Source of the DNA: an uncultured Marinifilum sp.
GTDB lineage: Bacteria; Bacteroidota; Bacteroidia; Bacteroidales; Marinifilaceae
Direction: 5' to 3'
NCBI RefSeq assembly: GCF_963677195.1
Contig: NZ_OY781918.1
Coordinates: 608,923-672,922 of the forward strand
Length of the DNA stretch: 64,000 bases
The notes beneath the pieces were generated by a model. It was given only the letters and a program-made list of their open reading frames with translations. It ran no database searches and was not told the DNA's origin. Each line of letters starts with the position of its first letter. The stretch's first letter is position 1. A program made the translations under genes and the position numbers. Shown here one piece after another: positions 28,335 through 37,937 of the stretch.

Positions 28335-29783
28335 CTATTCGTACTGAACAATTTTTAGGATTGTGCCGGGTTCAACCGATGCAGATTGATTAATGCTATT
28401 TATATCTACCAAATCAGTTACCGATTCTACTTCAAAACGATTAGCTATTGATTGCAAACTATCCCCATCCTGAACTTCGTAAAGTAAAAATTTACTTTTC
28501 TTCAATAAAGGTTCTCTATCTGGTTTTTGAGCAATTTCGTCGGAAGGATGTACCCATACTTTTAATCTTTGCCCGACATAAATCTCCTGATTTTTTAGAT
28601 TATTCCAAGCCATAATATTATGGGTAGTACATGAATATTTCATGGCTATTTTATGAAAATACTCACCCGCTTTAACCACATGAACAATACAGTATTTTCC
28701 TTTTGTAGATGAAAGTTCCATCTGAAGTTCCAAATACTTTTTAGGTTTGTTTGTCATGGCATAAATTTGTTCTTCGCTATCGATAAAAGAACCAATTTTA
28801 TTAGTTGGAAGAACAAGTTTTGCTGGCAACTCGCTTACCGGAATAATATCACGTTTATAAATAGGATTTAATTTTCGCAAATCCTCAATAGATACATTTA
28901 TAGCCAATGCAACATTCTTAAAAGAAATCGATTTTTTAATATTTACCGGTGAAATACTATAGTATGGATACTTAAAATGACCCGATATTATGTTGTGTTC
29001 CCGATTATAATTCATAATATAATTGGCCGCAATAAATGCCGGAACGTAATTTCTTGTTTGCTGTGGCAGATACGGCGAAATTTCCCAAAAATCGGTCTTT
29101 CCCCCCGATCGCTGAATAGCATCTCGCACAACTCCAGGACCTCCATTATAAGCAGCGATTGCCAATTGCCAATCGCCAAAAATTCTGTACAGGTATTGCA
29201 GGTATTTACAAGCAGCTTCTGTAGCTTTTTCAGGATCCATTCTTTCATCAACATAAGAAGTTACTCTTAAATCGAACATCTTACATGAATTATACATAAA
29301 CTGCCATAAGCCCAATGCTCCTGATCGAGATTTTGCCTTTGGATCTAATGCCGATTCAATAACCGAAAGGTATTTTAATTCAAGAGGCAAATCGTACTTA
29401 TCTAAGTACTCTTCGAACAATGGAAAATACAAATCGGATCTTTCCATAATGCGTCCGGTTTTCTCACGATGACGCACAGCATAAGCCTCTATATGTCTGC
29501 GAACAATAGGCTTAAAATCGAGACTTATAGGAGTCTGATCATCAAGCTTTTTCATTCTTTCCAGATAAACTGCATCGGAAAAAACAGGGATATAATTGGC
29601 ATCCAGAATTTTATTTTCGGGTAATTCCTCTTTTAATATTTCGTGACTAAAATATCTTAAACGCTGATTAATTTCGAGCAAATTTTCAGGTTTCTTTTTT
29701 TGCTGAATACGAAATGGCGATTGTGCAGCAAGCTGAATACTACCTGCAAAACAAAAAAGGAATAGAAGTAAATAATTCTTCAT
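28335..29783 (-). CDS. Membrane-bound lytic murein transglycosylase with LysM domains (MltD-like)
   Basis: The 482 residues begin with a signal peptide (MKNYLLLFLFCFAGSIQLAAQ). An SLT goose-lysozyme-like domain follows, with the catalytic glutamate in VIESALDPKAKSRSGALGLW and the motif AAYNGGPGVVRDAI. The C-terminus has two LysM modules (HVVKAGEYFHKIAMKYSCTT and EVQDGDSLQSIANRFEVE) that bind peptidoglycan. It cleaves glycan strands in the periplasm. It is the first of three genes ending at the terminator near 26.9 kb. Confidence 0.92.
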   Translation of the reverse strand: MKNYLLLFLFCFAGSIQLAAQSPFRIQQKKKPENLLEINQRLRYFSHEILKEELPENKILDANYIPVFSDAVYLERMKKLDDQTPISLDFKPIVRRHIEAYAVRHREKTGRIMERSDLYFPLFEEYLDKYDLPLELKYLSVIESALDPKAKSRSGALGLWQFMYNSCKMFDLRVTSYVDERMDPEKATEAACKYLQYLYRIFGDWQLAIAAYNGGPGVVRDAIQRSGGKTDFWEISPYLPQQTRNYVPAFIAANYIMNYNREHNIISGHFKYPYYSISPVNIKKSISFKNVALAINVSIEDLRKLNPIYKRDIIPVSELPAKLVLPTNKIGSFIDSEEQIYAMTNKPKKYLELQMELSSTKGKYCIVHVVKAGEYFHKIAMKYSCTTHNIMAWNNLKNQEIYVGQRLKVWVHPSDEIAQKPDREPLLKKSKFLLYEVQDGDSLQSIANRFEVESVTDLVDINSINQSASVEPGTILKIVQYE

Positions 29784-29912
29784 GCAATTAAGTGGTTAAA
29801 TGTTTCGACTAATCGAAATTCGAATTGAAAATAATTAAATTACATGTAGCATCCAAATGAATCTTAATTTTTTAAACTAATTTTTTAGTTATAAAGCAAA
29901 ATTTTCACTTTT

Positions 29913-29956
29913 AAGCATTAAAAAAGCAGGTAAAAATACCTGCTTTTTTAATGCTT
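29913..29956. terminator. Terminator downstream of tatA
   Basis: A perfect 20-bp stem (29913-29932 with 29937-29956) has a 4-base AAAA loop, the core being AAAAAAGCAGGTA and its complement. It overlaps the last base or two of the tatA stop codon. Confidence 0.9.
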
Positions 29957-30146
29957 ATTTTATCGAGTCATTTTCTTTTTTCTCTTCTTCCTCGTCTCCG
30001 GTAGCTTTCTTAAATTCTTTCATTCCCTGACCTAATCCTTTCATAAGTTCCGGAATTTTTTTTCCACCAAATAATAGTATGATTGCAAAAATAATAATAA
30101 CTACTTGCCAAACACCAGGAATTCCTGCTAATACAAAAAGGTACAT
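29955..30146 (-). CDS. tatA: Sec-independent protein translocase TatA
   Basis: The 63-residue protein has an N-terminal membrane helix ([21 protein letters not shown]), the FGxxKxPEL-type hinge and an amphipathic helix ([20 protein letters not shown]) followed by an acidic tail. That is the complete TatA architecture, which forms the pore for folded proteins. TatB and TatC are not in the window. It is 49 bases after rseP. The transcription terminator overlaps its stop codon. Confidence 0.9.
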   Translation of the reverse strand: MYLFVLAGIPGVWQVVIIIFAIILLFGGKKIPELMKGLGQGMKEFKKATGDEEEEKKENDSIK

Positions 30147-30195
30147 ATCTTTTAGTTTTATTTATTATAACGCTAAGTTAATATTTTTTAATTAT

Positions 30196-31551
30196 TTATT
30201 TCCAACCTGAAATCCATTTTACTACATCATTAGCATTAGCAAAAATCAATAGCCCAAATAAAAGTATCATTCCAGTTACCTGAGCATACTCCATAAATTT
30301 GTCGCCAGGTTTTCTTCCAGTAATAATTTCATAAAATAGAAACAATACATGCCCACCATCTAAAGCTGGAATAGGCAGAATATTCATAATTGCTAAAATA
30401 ATAGATAAAAATGCTGTAAGATTCCAGAAAGCATGCCAGTCCCATACTGGAGGAAAAATACTACCAATTGTTCCAAATCCTCCAATAGATTTATATCCTT
30501 TAACCTCTTTGTCGAAAATAAGGCCAAACTGTTTAAGATAATCGGTTAACTTACTAACTCCTTTACTAATTCCGGCAGGAATAGCCTGAGCAAGACTATA
30601 TTTAATGGTTTCGTACTCAAAATGGTTAATATCAGATCCACCTCTAACACCCATATATCCTTCATCTGTAAGAATCATTTTTAAGGATAATTCTTTACTA
30701 TCTCTTAGCACAGATACATTAACTTCTTTACCTGCCTTTGTTTTCATGTAATCCTGAAATTCATCAAAGAATTCAAAATCTAGACCATCTATTTTAGTGA
30801 CCTCATCGTTTTTTTGTAATCCGGCTATTTTTGCAGGCAAGTCTTTTTCCACCTTAGCTATTTTATATGGGTGGAATGGTCGTCGCAATTGTATAGATGG
30901 ATCTACCGAAAACTTCTTACTGCTTCGTTCCAATAGTGCTGGCACAAAAGAAGAAGGTATTTGGATATTTGTTTGACTACCATTTCGAATTACTTGCATG
31001 GTAGATGGACGATCAAGAATAATATTTGGTACAATTTGAGTGAATTTCTCAAGCTTCTTATTGTCTAATGCTACAATAATATCACCATTCTGTAAACCAA
31101 TACTTTTAGAAAGAGAATCACAAACCACACCATACTTAGCATTTTCGGCTGGTAAATACTGTTCGCCCCAGGCAAACAATACGGCAATATAAATTACAAA
31201 TGCCAATATAAAGTTAACTAAAACTCCACCTACCATAATTAACAAACGCTGCCAAGCTGGTTTTGCTCTAAATTCGTATGGCTTAGGTGGCAAGGCCATT
31301 TGTTCCTTATCCATCGATTCATCAATCATACCCGATATTTTCACATATCCTCCCAATGGAATCCAACCAATTCCATATTCTGTTTCGCCTTTTTTAAACT
31401 TAAAAAGCGAAAATCCAGGATTAAAGAACATATAGAATTTCTCAACTCTGGTTTTAAAAAGTTTGGCAAATGTAAAATGTCCTAACTCGTGCAAGACAAC
31501 AAGAATAGACAAACTCAATAAAAATTGTCCTATTTTAACTAATACTTCCAT
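30196..31551 (-). CDS. rseP: RIP metalloprotease RseP (site-2 protease)
   Basis: RseP cleaves transmembrane anti-sigma factors and remnant signal peptides within the inner membrane. The 451 residues contain the zinc motif HELGH at 21-25 inside the first membrane helix, two PDZ-like regions (for example PAKIAGLQKNDEVTKIDGLD), and the C-terminal MNILPIPALDGGHVLFLFYE with the metal-binding aspartate. It follows dxr by 79 bases, a widespread pairing. A possible client is the anti-sigma-like protein at 13319-13918, which is inference only. Confidence 0.94.
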   Translation of the reverse strand: MEVLVKIGQFLLSLSILVVLHELGHFTFAKLFKTRVEKFYMFFNPGFSLFKFKKGETEYGIGWIPLGGYVKISGMIDESMDKEQMALPPKPYEFRAKPAWQRLLIMVGGVLVNFILAFVIYIAVLFAWGEQYLPAENAKYGVVCDSLSKSIGLQNGDIIVALDNKKLEKFTQIVPNIILDRPSTMQVIRNGSQTNIQIPSSFVPALLERSSKKFSVDPSIQLRRPFHPYKIAKVEKDLPAKIAGLQKNDEVTKIDGLDFEFFDEFQDYMKTKAGKEVNVSVLRDSKELSLKMILTDEGYMGVRGGSDINHFEYETIKYSLAQAIPAGISKGVSKLTDYLKQFGLIFDKEVKGYKSIGGFGTIGSIFPPVWDWHAFWNLTAFLSIILAIMNILPIPALDGGHVLFLFYEIITGRKPGDKFMEYAQVTGMILLFGLLIFANANDVVKWISGWK

Positions 31552-31630
31552 TCAAATTTGATTAAATTATTTTTTCTAGATTTATTTTACAAATCCAGAG
31601 TATTTCAAAGCTGCCTAAGATAACTATTTT

Positions 31631-32779
31631 TTACAACATAGATTGAGCTAATTTTCTAGCTTCTATATCAGTAAGTACATAATCATCGTAAGATGGATTT
31701 TTAATAAATTCAGACTTTTGCATGCATTTTTCAATAATATCACTCATCTGCAAAAATCCTACCCTATCTTTTAGGAATGCATCAACAACAATTTCGTTGG
31801 CCGCATTAATAATGCATGGCAAATTTCCACCCTTATTCATTGCTTCGTAAGCCAAAGCCAAATTTCTAAAGTTCTCTGAGTCGGCAGCAGAAAAACTTAG
31901 CTCTGGATATTCCATAAAATTAAAACGAGGAAAATCAGTTTTTAATCTCTTTGGAAAAGTTAAAGCAAACTGAATTGGTAATTTCATATCGGGTAAACCC
32001 ATTTGTGCTTTCATGGATCCATCCTGAAATTGCACCAGAGAATGAACAATAGATTGATGATGTACAATAACATCAATTTGATCGGCACGTAAATCGAACA
32101 ACCACTTCGCTTCTATTGCCTCAAAACCTTTGTTCATCATGCTTGCAGAATCGATTGTAATTTTAGCTCCCATATCCCAATTGGGGTGTTTAAGCGCCTG
32201 TTTGGATGTTACCGATTCTAAAAACTTTTTATCCTTACCTCTAAATGGTCCTCCCGATGCGGTGAGATAAATTTTTTCGATAGGATTATCGAATTCTCCC
32301 ATTAAACACTGAAAAATTGCAGAATGTTCCGAATCTACCGGATAAATACTAACACCATATTCCAATGCAAGTTTTTGAATAATTTCACCAGCAACCACCA
32401 AAGTCTCTTTATTAGCTAAAGCGATATTTTTTCTAGCTTTTATTGCATTAATAGTTGGTAGCAAACCCGAATATCCTACCATGGCAGTTACTACAACATC
32501 AATAGCTCCCATTTGTACAACTTGTGCAATGGCATCCTTACCTGCATAAACCTTTATGGGTTCTTCTTTTAAAGCTTCCGATAATTGGGAATATTTTTCT
32601 TCGCAAGCTACAACTACTACATCTGGTTTAAATTTCTTAGCCTGTTTAATTAATAATTCTACATTATTATTCGCAGTTAAAACATCTACTGTAAATTCTT
32701 CCGGATTCGCATCAACCACTTCTAATGTTTGAGTCCCAATGGAACCTGTCGATCCCAGAATAGCAATATGTTTACTCAT
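31631..32779 (-). CDS. dxr: 1-deoxy-D-xylulose-5-phosphate reductoisomerase
   Basis: Dxr makes methylerythritol phosphate, the committed step of the MEP isoprenoid pathway. The 382 residues show the NADPH-binding LGSTGSIGTQTLEVV, the metal-binding VDSEHSAIFQCL, the substrate loop SGGPFR and the segment HPNWDMGAKITIDSASMMNKG. The length and motifs are complete. It lies between the M23 peptidase gene (20 bases upstream) and rseP. Confidence 0.96.
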   Translation of the reverse strand: MSKHIAILGSTGSIGTQTLEVVDANPEEFTVDVLTANNNVELLIKQAKKFKPDVVVVACEEKYSQLSEALKEEPIKVYAGKDAIAQVVQMGAIDVVVTAMVGYSGLLPTINAIKARKNIALANKETLVVAGEIIQKLALEYGVSIYPVDSEHSAIFQCLMGEFDNPIEKIYLTASGGPFRGKDKKFLESVTSKQALKHPNWDMGAKITIDSASMMNKGFEAIEAKWLFDLRADQIDVIVHHQSIVHSLVQFQDGSMKAQMGLPDMKLPIQFALTFPKRLKTDFPRFNFMEYPELSFSAADSENFRNLALAYEAMNKGGNLPCIINAANEIVVDAFLKDRVGFLQMSDIIEKCMQKSEFIKNPSYDDYVLTDIEARKLAQSML

Positions 32780-32798
32780 TAATGTCTAGAGTTTAATT

Positions 32799-33671
32799 TT
32801 AAAATTTGATATAATCTTCAGGATTTAAGGGCCTACCATTGTGCCATAATTCGAAATGCAAATGCGGACCAGTAGTAAATTCTCCCGAATTTCCGAGTAA
32901 AGCAATTGCCTCACCAGCTTTAACACGTTCGCCAGCTTTTTTCAGCAACTCTGAATTGTGCTTGTAAACCGACAATAAATCATTAGAATGTTGTATTTGA
33001 ATAACATAGCCTGTATTCAAGGTCCACTCCGAAAAAATAACCGTTCCTTCTAAAACAGAAGAGATTCTTTCATTTACACCACCAACAACATCAGTACCAT
33101 AATGTTCCGATCTGGCATCGTAATGATTTGATACCATTCCCTTTATAGGAGCAAAAAAATGTATGTTCGACAAACCTTTTGCCTTAGGTGCATCTTCTAA
33201 TGTTAAATTATATTTTTCATCCTCTTCATGCTCTTTTCTAAATAACGAATCGGATTCGGATTTTGTAAATTCCAAGTTTTTATACTTAGGATCGACAAGA
33301 GTATCGGTAGCATTTTGAGAAACATTATCGAAATCATTACCCGAAACTACGTTCCTTATTCCCTGAAAAAACTGATCTCTTTTATTAAGCTCAATTATTA
33401 AAGAATCAACTAAAACTGAGTTTTGTTCTATATTCCTTCTCATTTCACCATCGGGATAACCTGGAATGTACTCTTTTAATGGGGTAAAGGCAATTAACAG
33501 TGTTACTAAAGCTATTAATAGAATAGAGAATACACCGGTTACTGTAAATACATTTAAACGAGACAAACGAATAGATAACACTTCGTCGAAAGTTGCTTCG
33601 TTAGAAATAGTTAAACGGTATTTATTCTTTAATTTCTCTAGTAAAGGAGTTTTTTCTTTTAATTGACTCAT
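32799..33671 (-). CDS. M23 family metallopeptidase (LytM domain)
   Basis: The 290-residue protein has a cytoplasmic N-terminus, one membrane helix at about 39-60 (TGVFSILLIALVTLLIAF), a linker and a C-terminal LytM domain. The zinc ligands are present as HYGTD and HLHFE, with the usual YKHN segment before them, so it should be catalytically competent for peptidoglycan cross-links. It heads the group M23-dxr-rseP-tatA and has its own TACCTTTG box upstream. Confidence 0.9.
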   Translation of the reverse strand: MSQLKEKTPLLEKLKNKYRLTISNEATFDEVLSIRLSRLNVFTVTGVFSILLIALVTLLIAFTPLKEYIPGYPDGEMRRNIEQNSVLVDSLIIELNKRDQFFQGIRNVVSGNDFDNVSQNATDTLVDPKYKNLEFTKSESDSLFRKEHEEDEKYNLTLEDAPKAKGLSNIHFFAPIKGMVSNHYDARSEHYGTDVVGGVNERISSVLEGTVIFSEWTLNTGYVIQIQHSNDLLSVYKHNSELLKKAGERVKAGEAIALLGNSGEFTTGPHLHFELWHNGRPLNPEDYIKF

Positions 33672-33697
33672 AATGAAAGAATCTTAAAATATTTACG

Positions 33698-33705
33698 CAA
33701 AGGTA
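33698..33705 (-). promoter_or_regulatory. Probable promoter -7 box for the M23-dxr-rseP-tatA group (TACCTTTG)
   Basis: CAAAGGTA on the plus strand reads TACCTTTG on the minus strand, 27 bases before the start codon. No -33 box is seen. Confidence 0.45.
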
Positions 33706-33739
33706 ACAGAAATCGCTTAATTAAGGATGTGGGAAATAA

Positions 33740-33771
33740 AAAAAGGCTTTGGAATAAACCAAAGCCTTTTT
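33740..33771 (-). terminator. Terminator of the tRNA cluster
   Basis: AAAAAGGCTTTGG (33740-33752) pairs perfectly with CCAAAGCCTTTTT (33759-33771), eight bases past the last tRNA. Confidence 0.88.
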
Positions 33772-33778
33772 AGGATAG

Positions 33779-34161
<383 letters not shown>

Positions 34162-34198
34162 ATATATCTTAAGACTTATATCTTTCTTTTTGCGGTTG

Positions 34199-34229
34199 CA
34201 AAGGTAGAAGCCTTTTATTCGAAAACAAA
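34199..34229 (-). promoter_or_regulatory. Promoter of the tRNA-fMet cluster (TTTG-N19-TACCTTTG)
   Basis: On the minus strand a TTTG box (34226-34229) is 19 bases from TACCTTTG (34199-34206). Both boxes match the Bacteroidota consensus. Confidence 0.75.
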
Positions 34230-34325
34230 ACTTTCGACATAAATTTTTAATAAAATCCTTTCAAACAACTGCACACGCTCTTATTAATATTTGAAAATCA
34301 AGATTCTATCTATTTTTATTTTTTT

Positions 34326-34775
34326 CTAAAAATTTTGCACAACCTCTTTTACATCTAAAAATGCCGCTTCTAATTTGGTCATTCCCTCAAATAAAAACTC
34401 ATAATATTTTTCCCATTCTTCTTTATTAAAAACTGATGCTTCTTTCAATTGAAAATAAATTAGACTAACATCTTTAAAACCTTTAATATGATAATCTTTT
34501 TCCCAAATTAAATTATCTCCACAGGTTTCCATTATTACAGGCTTATATTTTTCAAAGCTTTTAAATACCAAATTGCGTTTAGATTCGAACTTACTATCAA
34601 TTTGAAGCATCACAAAAGCACCATTTTCACTCAAATCAAACTTTAATTGAGCTTCTTTTATCTGCGTTCCTTTTAACACCCAGGAAGTCATTTTTCGACC
34701 TCTTTTTTTTGAATATCTTTTAAACCCATCCCAAAATTGAATTCGAATTTCTCTTTTTTCTTCTTTTGTATACAT
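34326..34775 (-). CDS. DUF4268-like protein
   Basis: The 149-residue soluble protein has an N-terminal EIRIQFWDGFKRYSKKRGRK segment and a regular alpha-beta pattern (AFVMLQIDSKFESKRNLVF), which I associate with DUF4268. Its function is unknown. Members are sometimes fused to nuclease-like domains, which are absent here. It is a single gene with a possible -7 box TATTTTTG (minus strand, 34794-34801). Confidence 0.55.
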   Translation of the reverse strand: MYTKEEKREIRIQFWDGFKRYSKKRGRKMTSWVLKGTQIKEAQLKFDLSENGAFVMLQIDSKFESKRNLVFKSFEKYKPVIMETCGDNLIWEKDYHIKGFKDVSLIYFQLKEASVFNKEEWEKYYEFLFEGMTKLEAAFLDVKEVVQNF

Positions 34776-34902
34776 CTTTTATTTATTTGGAAACAAAAAT
34801 AAGTGTTCTTAGTCATGTATTTTCATTCCTCCGTAATTTTATGCTATAATGAGATAAAAATAATTCTATCTTTAACTACTCTAAATAAAAACAAGCTAAT
34901 TA

Positions 34903-36051
34903 ATGAATCTTAATTTTGTTTATCTACTTCTTACATGTTTTATGTGTTTACCCATTGTAAACAGTCAAACCCATGCTCAGAATTTAAACGCAAAACAAGA
35001 TACATTAACTGTTTCTTCTTATGTTGAGGGACCTCACATCAGACAAATATCAAACAGTAGGGTTACTGTTTTTTATATAAAACATGATAGTTTAAACAAT
35101 ACAACCCAAAAAATCTCAAAATCGTTTCGATACAAAAACGACACCTTAGTTTTTAAAGGGTTTGTAGAAAAAGATACTTTAACTTACATAATCCCTAAAA
35201 AAATAAGGCCGCAAACAGGTATTAATAATCCTACAAATAAAATTATTGTACTGGGCGATATACATGGTCAATTTAAATCTCTAATCGAAATATTAAGAAA
35301 CAATGATGTAATTGATAAAAACAACCATTGGATTTTTGGCGATGGACATCTTGTTTTTACAGGAGATGTTTTTGATAGAGGAGAACAGGTAACAGAATGT
35401 TTATGGCTTATTTTTCAATTAGAAATTCAGGCAAAAAAAGCTGGTGGCAATGTTCATTATATAATAGGAAATCATGAAATGATGGCACTTTTGTTTGATG
35501 ACAGATATGTAGCTGACAAATACAAACATGCAGCAAATTATTTGCATTCTCATTATTCTAATTTCTTTAACAGACACTCGGTACTTGGCAATTGGTTAAG
35601 ATCAAAAAACACATTAATTCGCATAGGCGATCAATTATTTGTTCATGCTGGTATTTCACCCCAATTTTTAGAAAAAAAATTTAAAATTGACATGGTTAAT
35701 ATGAAAATGAGATATCATTTAAACAATTATACCCAACTTAAAGATACTAGTTTAGTCGATTTATTTTTATATTCATATAGTCCGATATGGTATAGGGGAT
35801 ATTTATCGAGAACCCCAAGTTACGACCGTATTTCCTTAGCCGATGTAATAAAAACTCTGGAATTTTACGATTCTATTGTTATTATTTTTGGCCACACTCC
35901 TGTTGCTAGAGTTTACCCATTTTATTCGTTTAAACTTATAGCAATGGATGTACCCATAGGTGATCCGAACTATATCGATCAGGCCTTATTGATTGAGAAT
36001 CAAAAATATTATCGGATATTTGCACATAAAGAAAAGGAACGATTACGTTAA
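34903..36051 (+). CDS. Exported calcineurin-like metallophosphoesterase
   Basis: The 382 residues begin with a signal peptide (MNLNFVYLLLTCFMCLPIVNSQ). The phosphoesterase motifs follow in order: GDIHGQF, FTGDVFDRG, IIGNHEMM, FVHAGISPQF and FGHTPV. The arrangement resembles PPP/Shewanella-type serine/threonine phosphatases acting outside the cytoplasm. It is the first of three genes with 11- and 20-base gaps (DUF4956, CotH-like), so its substrate may be a phosphorylated product of the CotH-like protein. That link is inferred from context only. Confidence 0.85.
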   Translation: MNLNFVYLLLTCFMCLPIVNSQTHAQNLNAKQDTLTVSSYVEGPHIRQISNSRVTVFYIKHDSLNNTTQKISKSFRYKNDTLVFKGFVEKDTLTYIIPKKIRPQTGINNPTNKIIVLGDIHGQFKSLIEILRNNDVIDKNNHWIFGDGHLVFTGDVFDRGEQVTECLWLIFQLEIQAKKAGGNVHYIIGNHEMMALLFDDRYVADKYKHAANYLHSHYSNFFNRHSVLGNWLRSKNTLIRIGDQLFVHAGISPQFLEKKFKIDMVNMKMRYHLNNYTQLKDTSLVDLFLYSYSPIWYRGYLSRTPSYDRISLADVIKTLEFYDSIVIIFGHTPVARVYPFYSFKLIAMDVPIGDPNYIDQALLIENQKYYRIFAHKEKERLR

Positions 36052-36062
36052 AACAAAAAAGA

Positions 36063-36743
36063 ATGGAACTACTTACTAATCTGATAAATATACCCGAAAT
36101 ATCGACAACAATTATGAATGCAAATAATATACTTGAGTTGATTTTAAGATTTGGATTAAATCTGCTTGTAACTGTATTTGTTATTAATTACGTTTATTTC
36201 AAAGCCACAGGTAAAAGAACTTATGTGTTTACATATATCATGATAAGTACTACAGTTTTCTTTCTTTGCTATCTTTTAGGAAGCATTGATTTACAACTGG
36301 GCTTTGCTCTGGGACTTTTTGCAATTTTTGGTATTATTCGATACAGAACCGATACAATTCCAATTCGGGAAATGACTTATTTATTTTTAGTAATTACTAT
36401 TTCGGTAATTAATGCGCTTGCTCGCAACGACGTAAGTCTGGGAGAAATTTTGCTTACCAACTCTGCTTTTATGATTACAACTTGGGTTATGGAAAGAGTT
36501 TGGATGAAACGTCATTTGGCCAGAAGAACAATTATATATGACAGAATGGATCTTATTCATCCTAACAAACACCGTTTACTTATCGAAGATGTTAAAGCAC
36601 GAACTGGCATGGAAGTAAATCGTTTTAAAATTGGGCAAATAGATTTAGCAAAAAACAATATCAGACTAACTATATTCTACAAAGAAAATCCTGATATTAA
36701 CATACTTACCGATGCAGAATTAAGTGATAAAGGTATAGAATAA
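36063..36743 (+). CDS. DUF4956 membrane protein
   Basis: The 226-residue protein has about four membrane helices in its first 145 residues (FGLNLLVTVFVINYVYF, YIMISTTVFFLCYLLGSI, LGFALGLFAIFGIIRYRTD, EMTYLFLVITISVINALA) and a soluble C-terminal domain of ~75 residues. The motif GLFAIFGIIRYRT is typical of DUF4956. In many bacteria DUF4956 genes stand next to VTC-type polyphosphate polymerases and CotH proteins. Here a CotH-like gene follows, but no VTC gene is present. Confidence 0.82.
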   Translation: MELLTNLINIPEISTTIMNANNILELILRFGLNLLVTVFVINYVYFKATGKRTYVFTYIMISTTVFFLCYLLGSIDLQLGFALGLFAIFGIIRYRTDTIPIREMTYLFLVITISVINALARNDVSLGEILLTNSAFMITTWVMERVWMKRHLARRTIIYDRMDLIHPNKHRLLIEDVKARTGMEVNRFKIGQIDLAKNNIRLTIFYKENPDINILTDAELSDKGIE

Positions 36744-36763
36744 TTTTCTTTTTAAATTAAAAT

Positions 36764-37855
36764 GTGAATGACTTTATGATGACAATAAAAAACATAATTA
36801 TCTCTTTTACATTCATTTTATTCTCTGTTTTTAGTACATTTGCATCCAAGAAAGTATACAGCGAAAATGATACTATTTTTCGTATTCCTTATTTATTCGA
36901 ATCAGATACTATAATTGAACTTTCCATAACTACCAACCTTAAAGCTTTAATTAAAGATACAGGAAACAAAAGTAAATATCATAAAGCACGATTATCATAT
37001 CATCTTGGCGATTCAATTGTTTCTATGTCTGTAGATATGAAAACCAGAGGAAATTTTCGAAAAGACAGATCGATATGCCCTTTTCCTCCCATGAGAATTA
37101 AATTTAATAAATCTCAGGCCAGCTATTCTCTTTTTCACAATCAGAAAAAGCTTAAAATGGTAACTCATTGCCAAAATAGAAATCGCCGTTACGAACAAAT
37201 GTTAATTCAAGAATATTTAATTTACAAAGCATACAATTTATTTACACCAGAAAGCTTTAAAGTACGATTGGTAAAAATCACCTATAAAGACAGTAAAAAC
37301 CAAATAGCAACACTCTCAAAATATGCCTTTTTTATTGAAGATTTTGAAAAAATGGCTGAACGCAATGGCAAAATTGCTCGTTACGATGAAAAAATTCACC
37401 AAGACCATACTCTTATAGGAAAAGTAACAAAACTTGCCGTTTTTCAATATATGATCGGAAATACCGATTGGGGTGTTCCTACTCTTCACAATATAAAACT
37501 AATAGCAAAAACACCTAATTCACGGCCAGTACCGGTTCCCTACGATTTCGATTGGGCTAGCCTTGTTAATGCACCTTACGCTGTTCCAAATAAAAAATTA
37601 GATATCAAGTCGATTCACGTTAGGTTGTATCGTGGTTACAAAAGAACTGCAAAAGATTTTGAATATATTTTTCGCGAATTTCGCATGAAAAAAGAGGCTC
37701 TATATAATCTATATATTCAATGCGAATATTTAAACGACAAAGAGAAAGAGAGAGTTCTGAATTACTTCGACGAATTCTATGAAATTATTGATAATCCTAA
37801 AAAAGTTAAATCTGAGTTTATCGACCAATCGAGAACAATTAAGTACAAAAAATGA
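36764..37855 (+). CDS. Exported CotH-kinase-like protein
   Basis: The 363 residues start with a signal peptide (MTIKNIIISFTFILFSVFSTFA). The middle has VDMKTRGNFRKDRSICPFPP, matching the ribose/phosphate-facing region of CotH-like atypical kinases. The pair GNTDWGVPTLHNIKL and PVPYDFDWASLVNA resembles their catalytic DxxxxN and D motifs. It would phosphorylate or otherwise modify an exported protein. The assignment rests on motif spacing, so moderate confidence is due. It is the third gene of the phosphoesterase-DUF4956 operon. Starts at 36764, 36776 or 36779 are all possible. Confidence 0.6.
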   Translation: MNDFMMTIKNIIISFTFILFSVFSTFASKKVYSENDTIFRIPYLFESDTIIELSITTNLKALIKDTGNKSKYHKARLSYHLGDSIVSMSVDMKTRGNFRKDRSICPFPPMRIKFNKSQASYSLFHNQKKLKMVTHCQNRNRRYEQMLIQEYLIYKAYNLFTPESFKVRLVKITYKDSKNQIATLSKYAFFIEDFEKMAERNGKIARYDEKIHQDHTLIGKVTKLAVFQYMIGNTDWGVPTLHNIKLIAKTPNSRPVPVPYDFDWASLVNAPYAVPNKKLDIKSIHVRLYRGYKRTAKDFEYIFREFRMKKEALYNLYIQCEYLNDKEKERVLNYFDEFYEIIDNPKKVKSEFIDQSRTIKYKK

Positions 37856-37887
37856 ATTAAATTATTGTTTCATATTTCACAAAACAA

Positions 37888-37921
37888 TTTGTTTCTGTAC
37901 CCTTCAAATCTGTTATATTTG
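37888..37921 (+). promoter_or_regulatory. rnhB promoter (TTTG-N22-TATATTTG)
   Basis: TTTG at 37888-37891 and TATATTTG at 37914-37921 match the Bacteroidota consensus, 16 bases before the rnhB ATG. Confidence 0.6.
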
Positions 37922-37937
37922 CCAAAATTTTTATTAG

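Noticed and set aside
28310..28351. Longer start of the DUF4837 lipoprotein
   Set aside because: It would overlap the transglycosylase gene and put residues in front of a clear lipoprotein signal starting at 28309.
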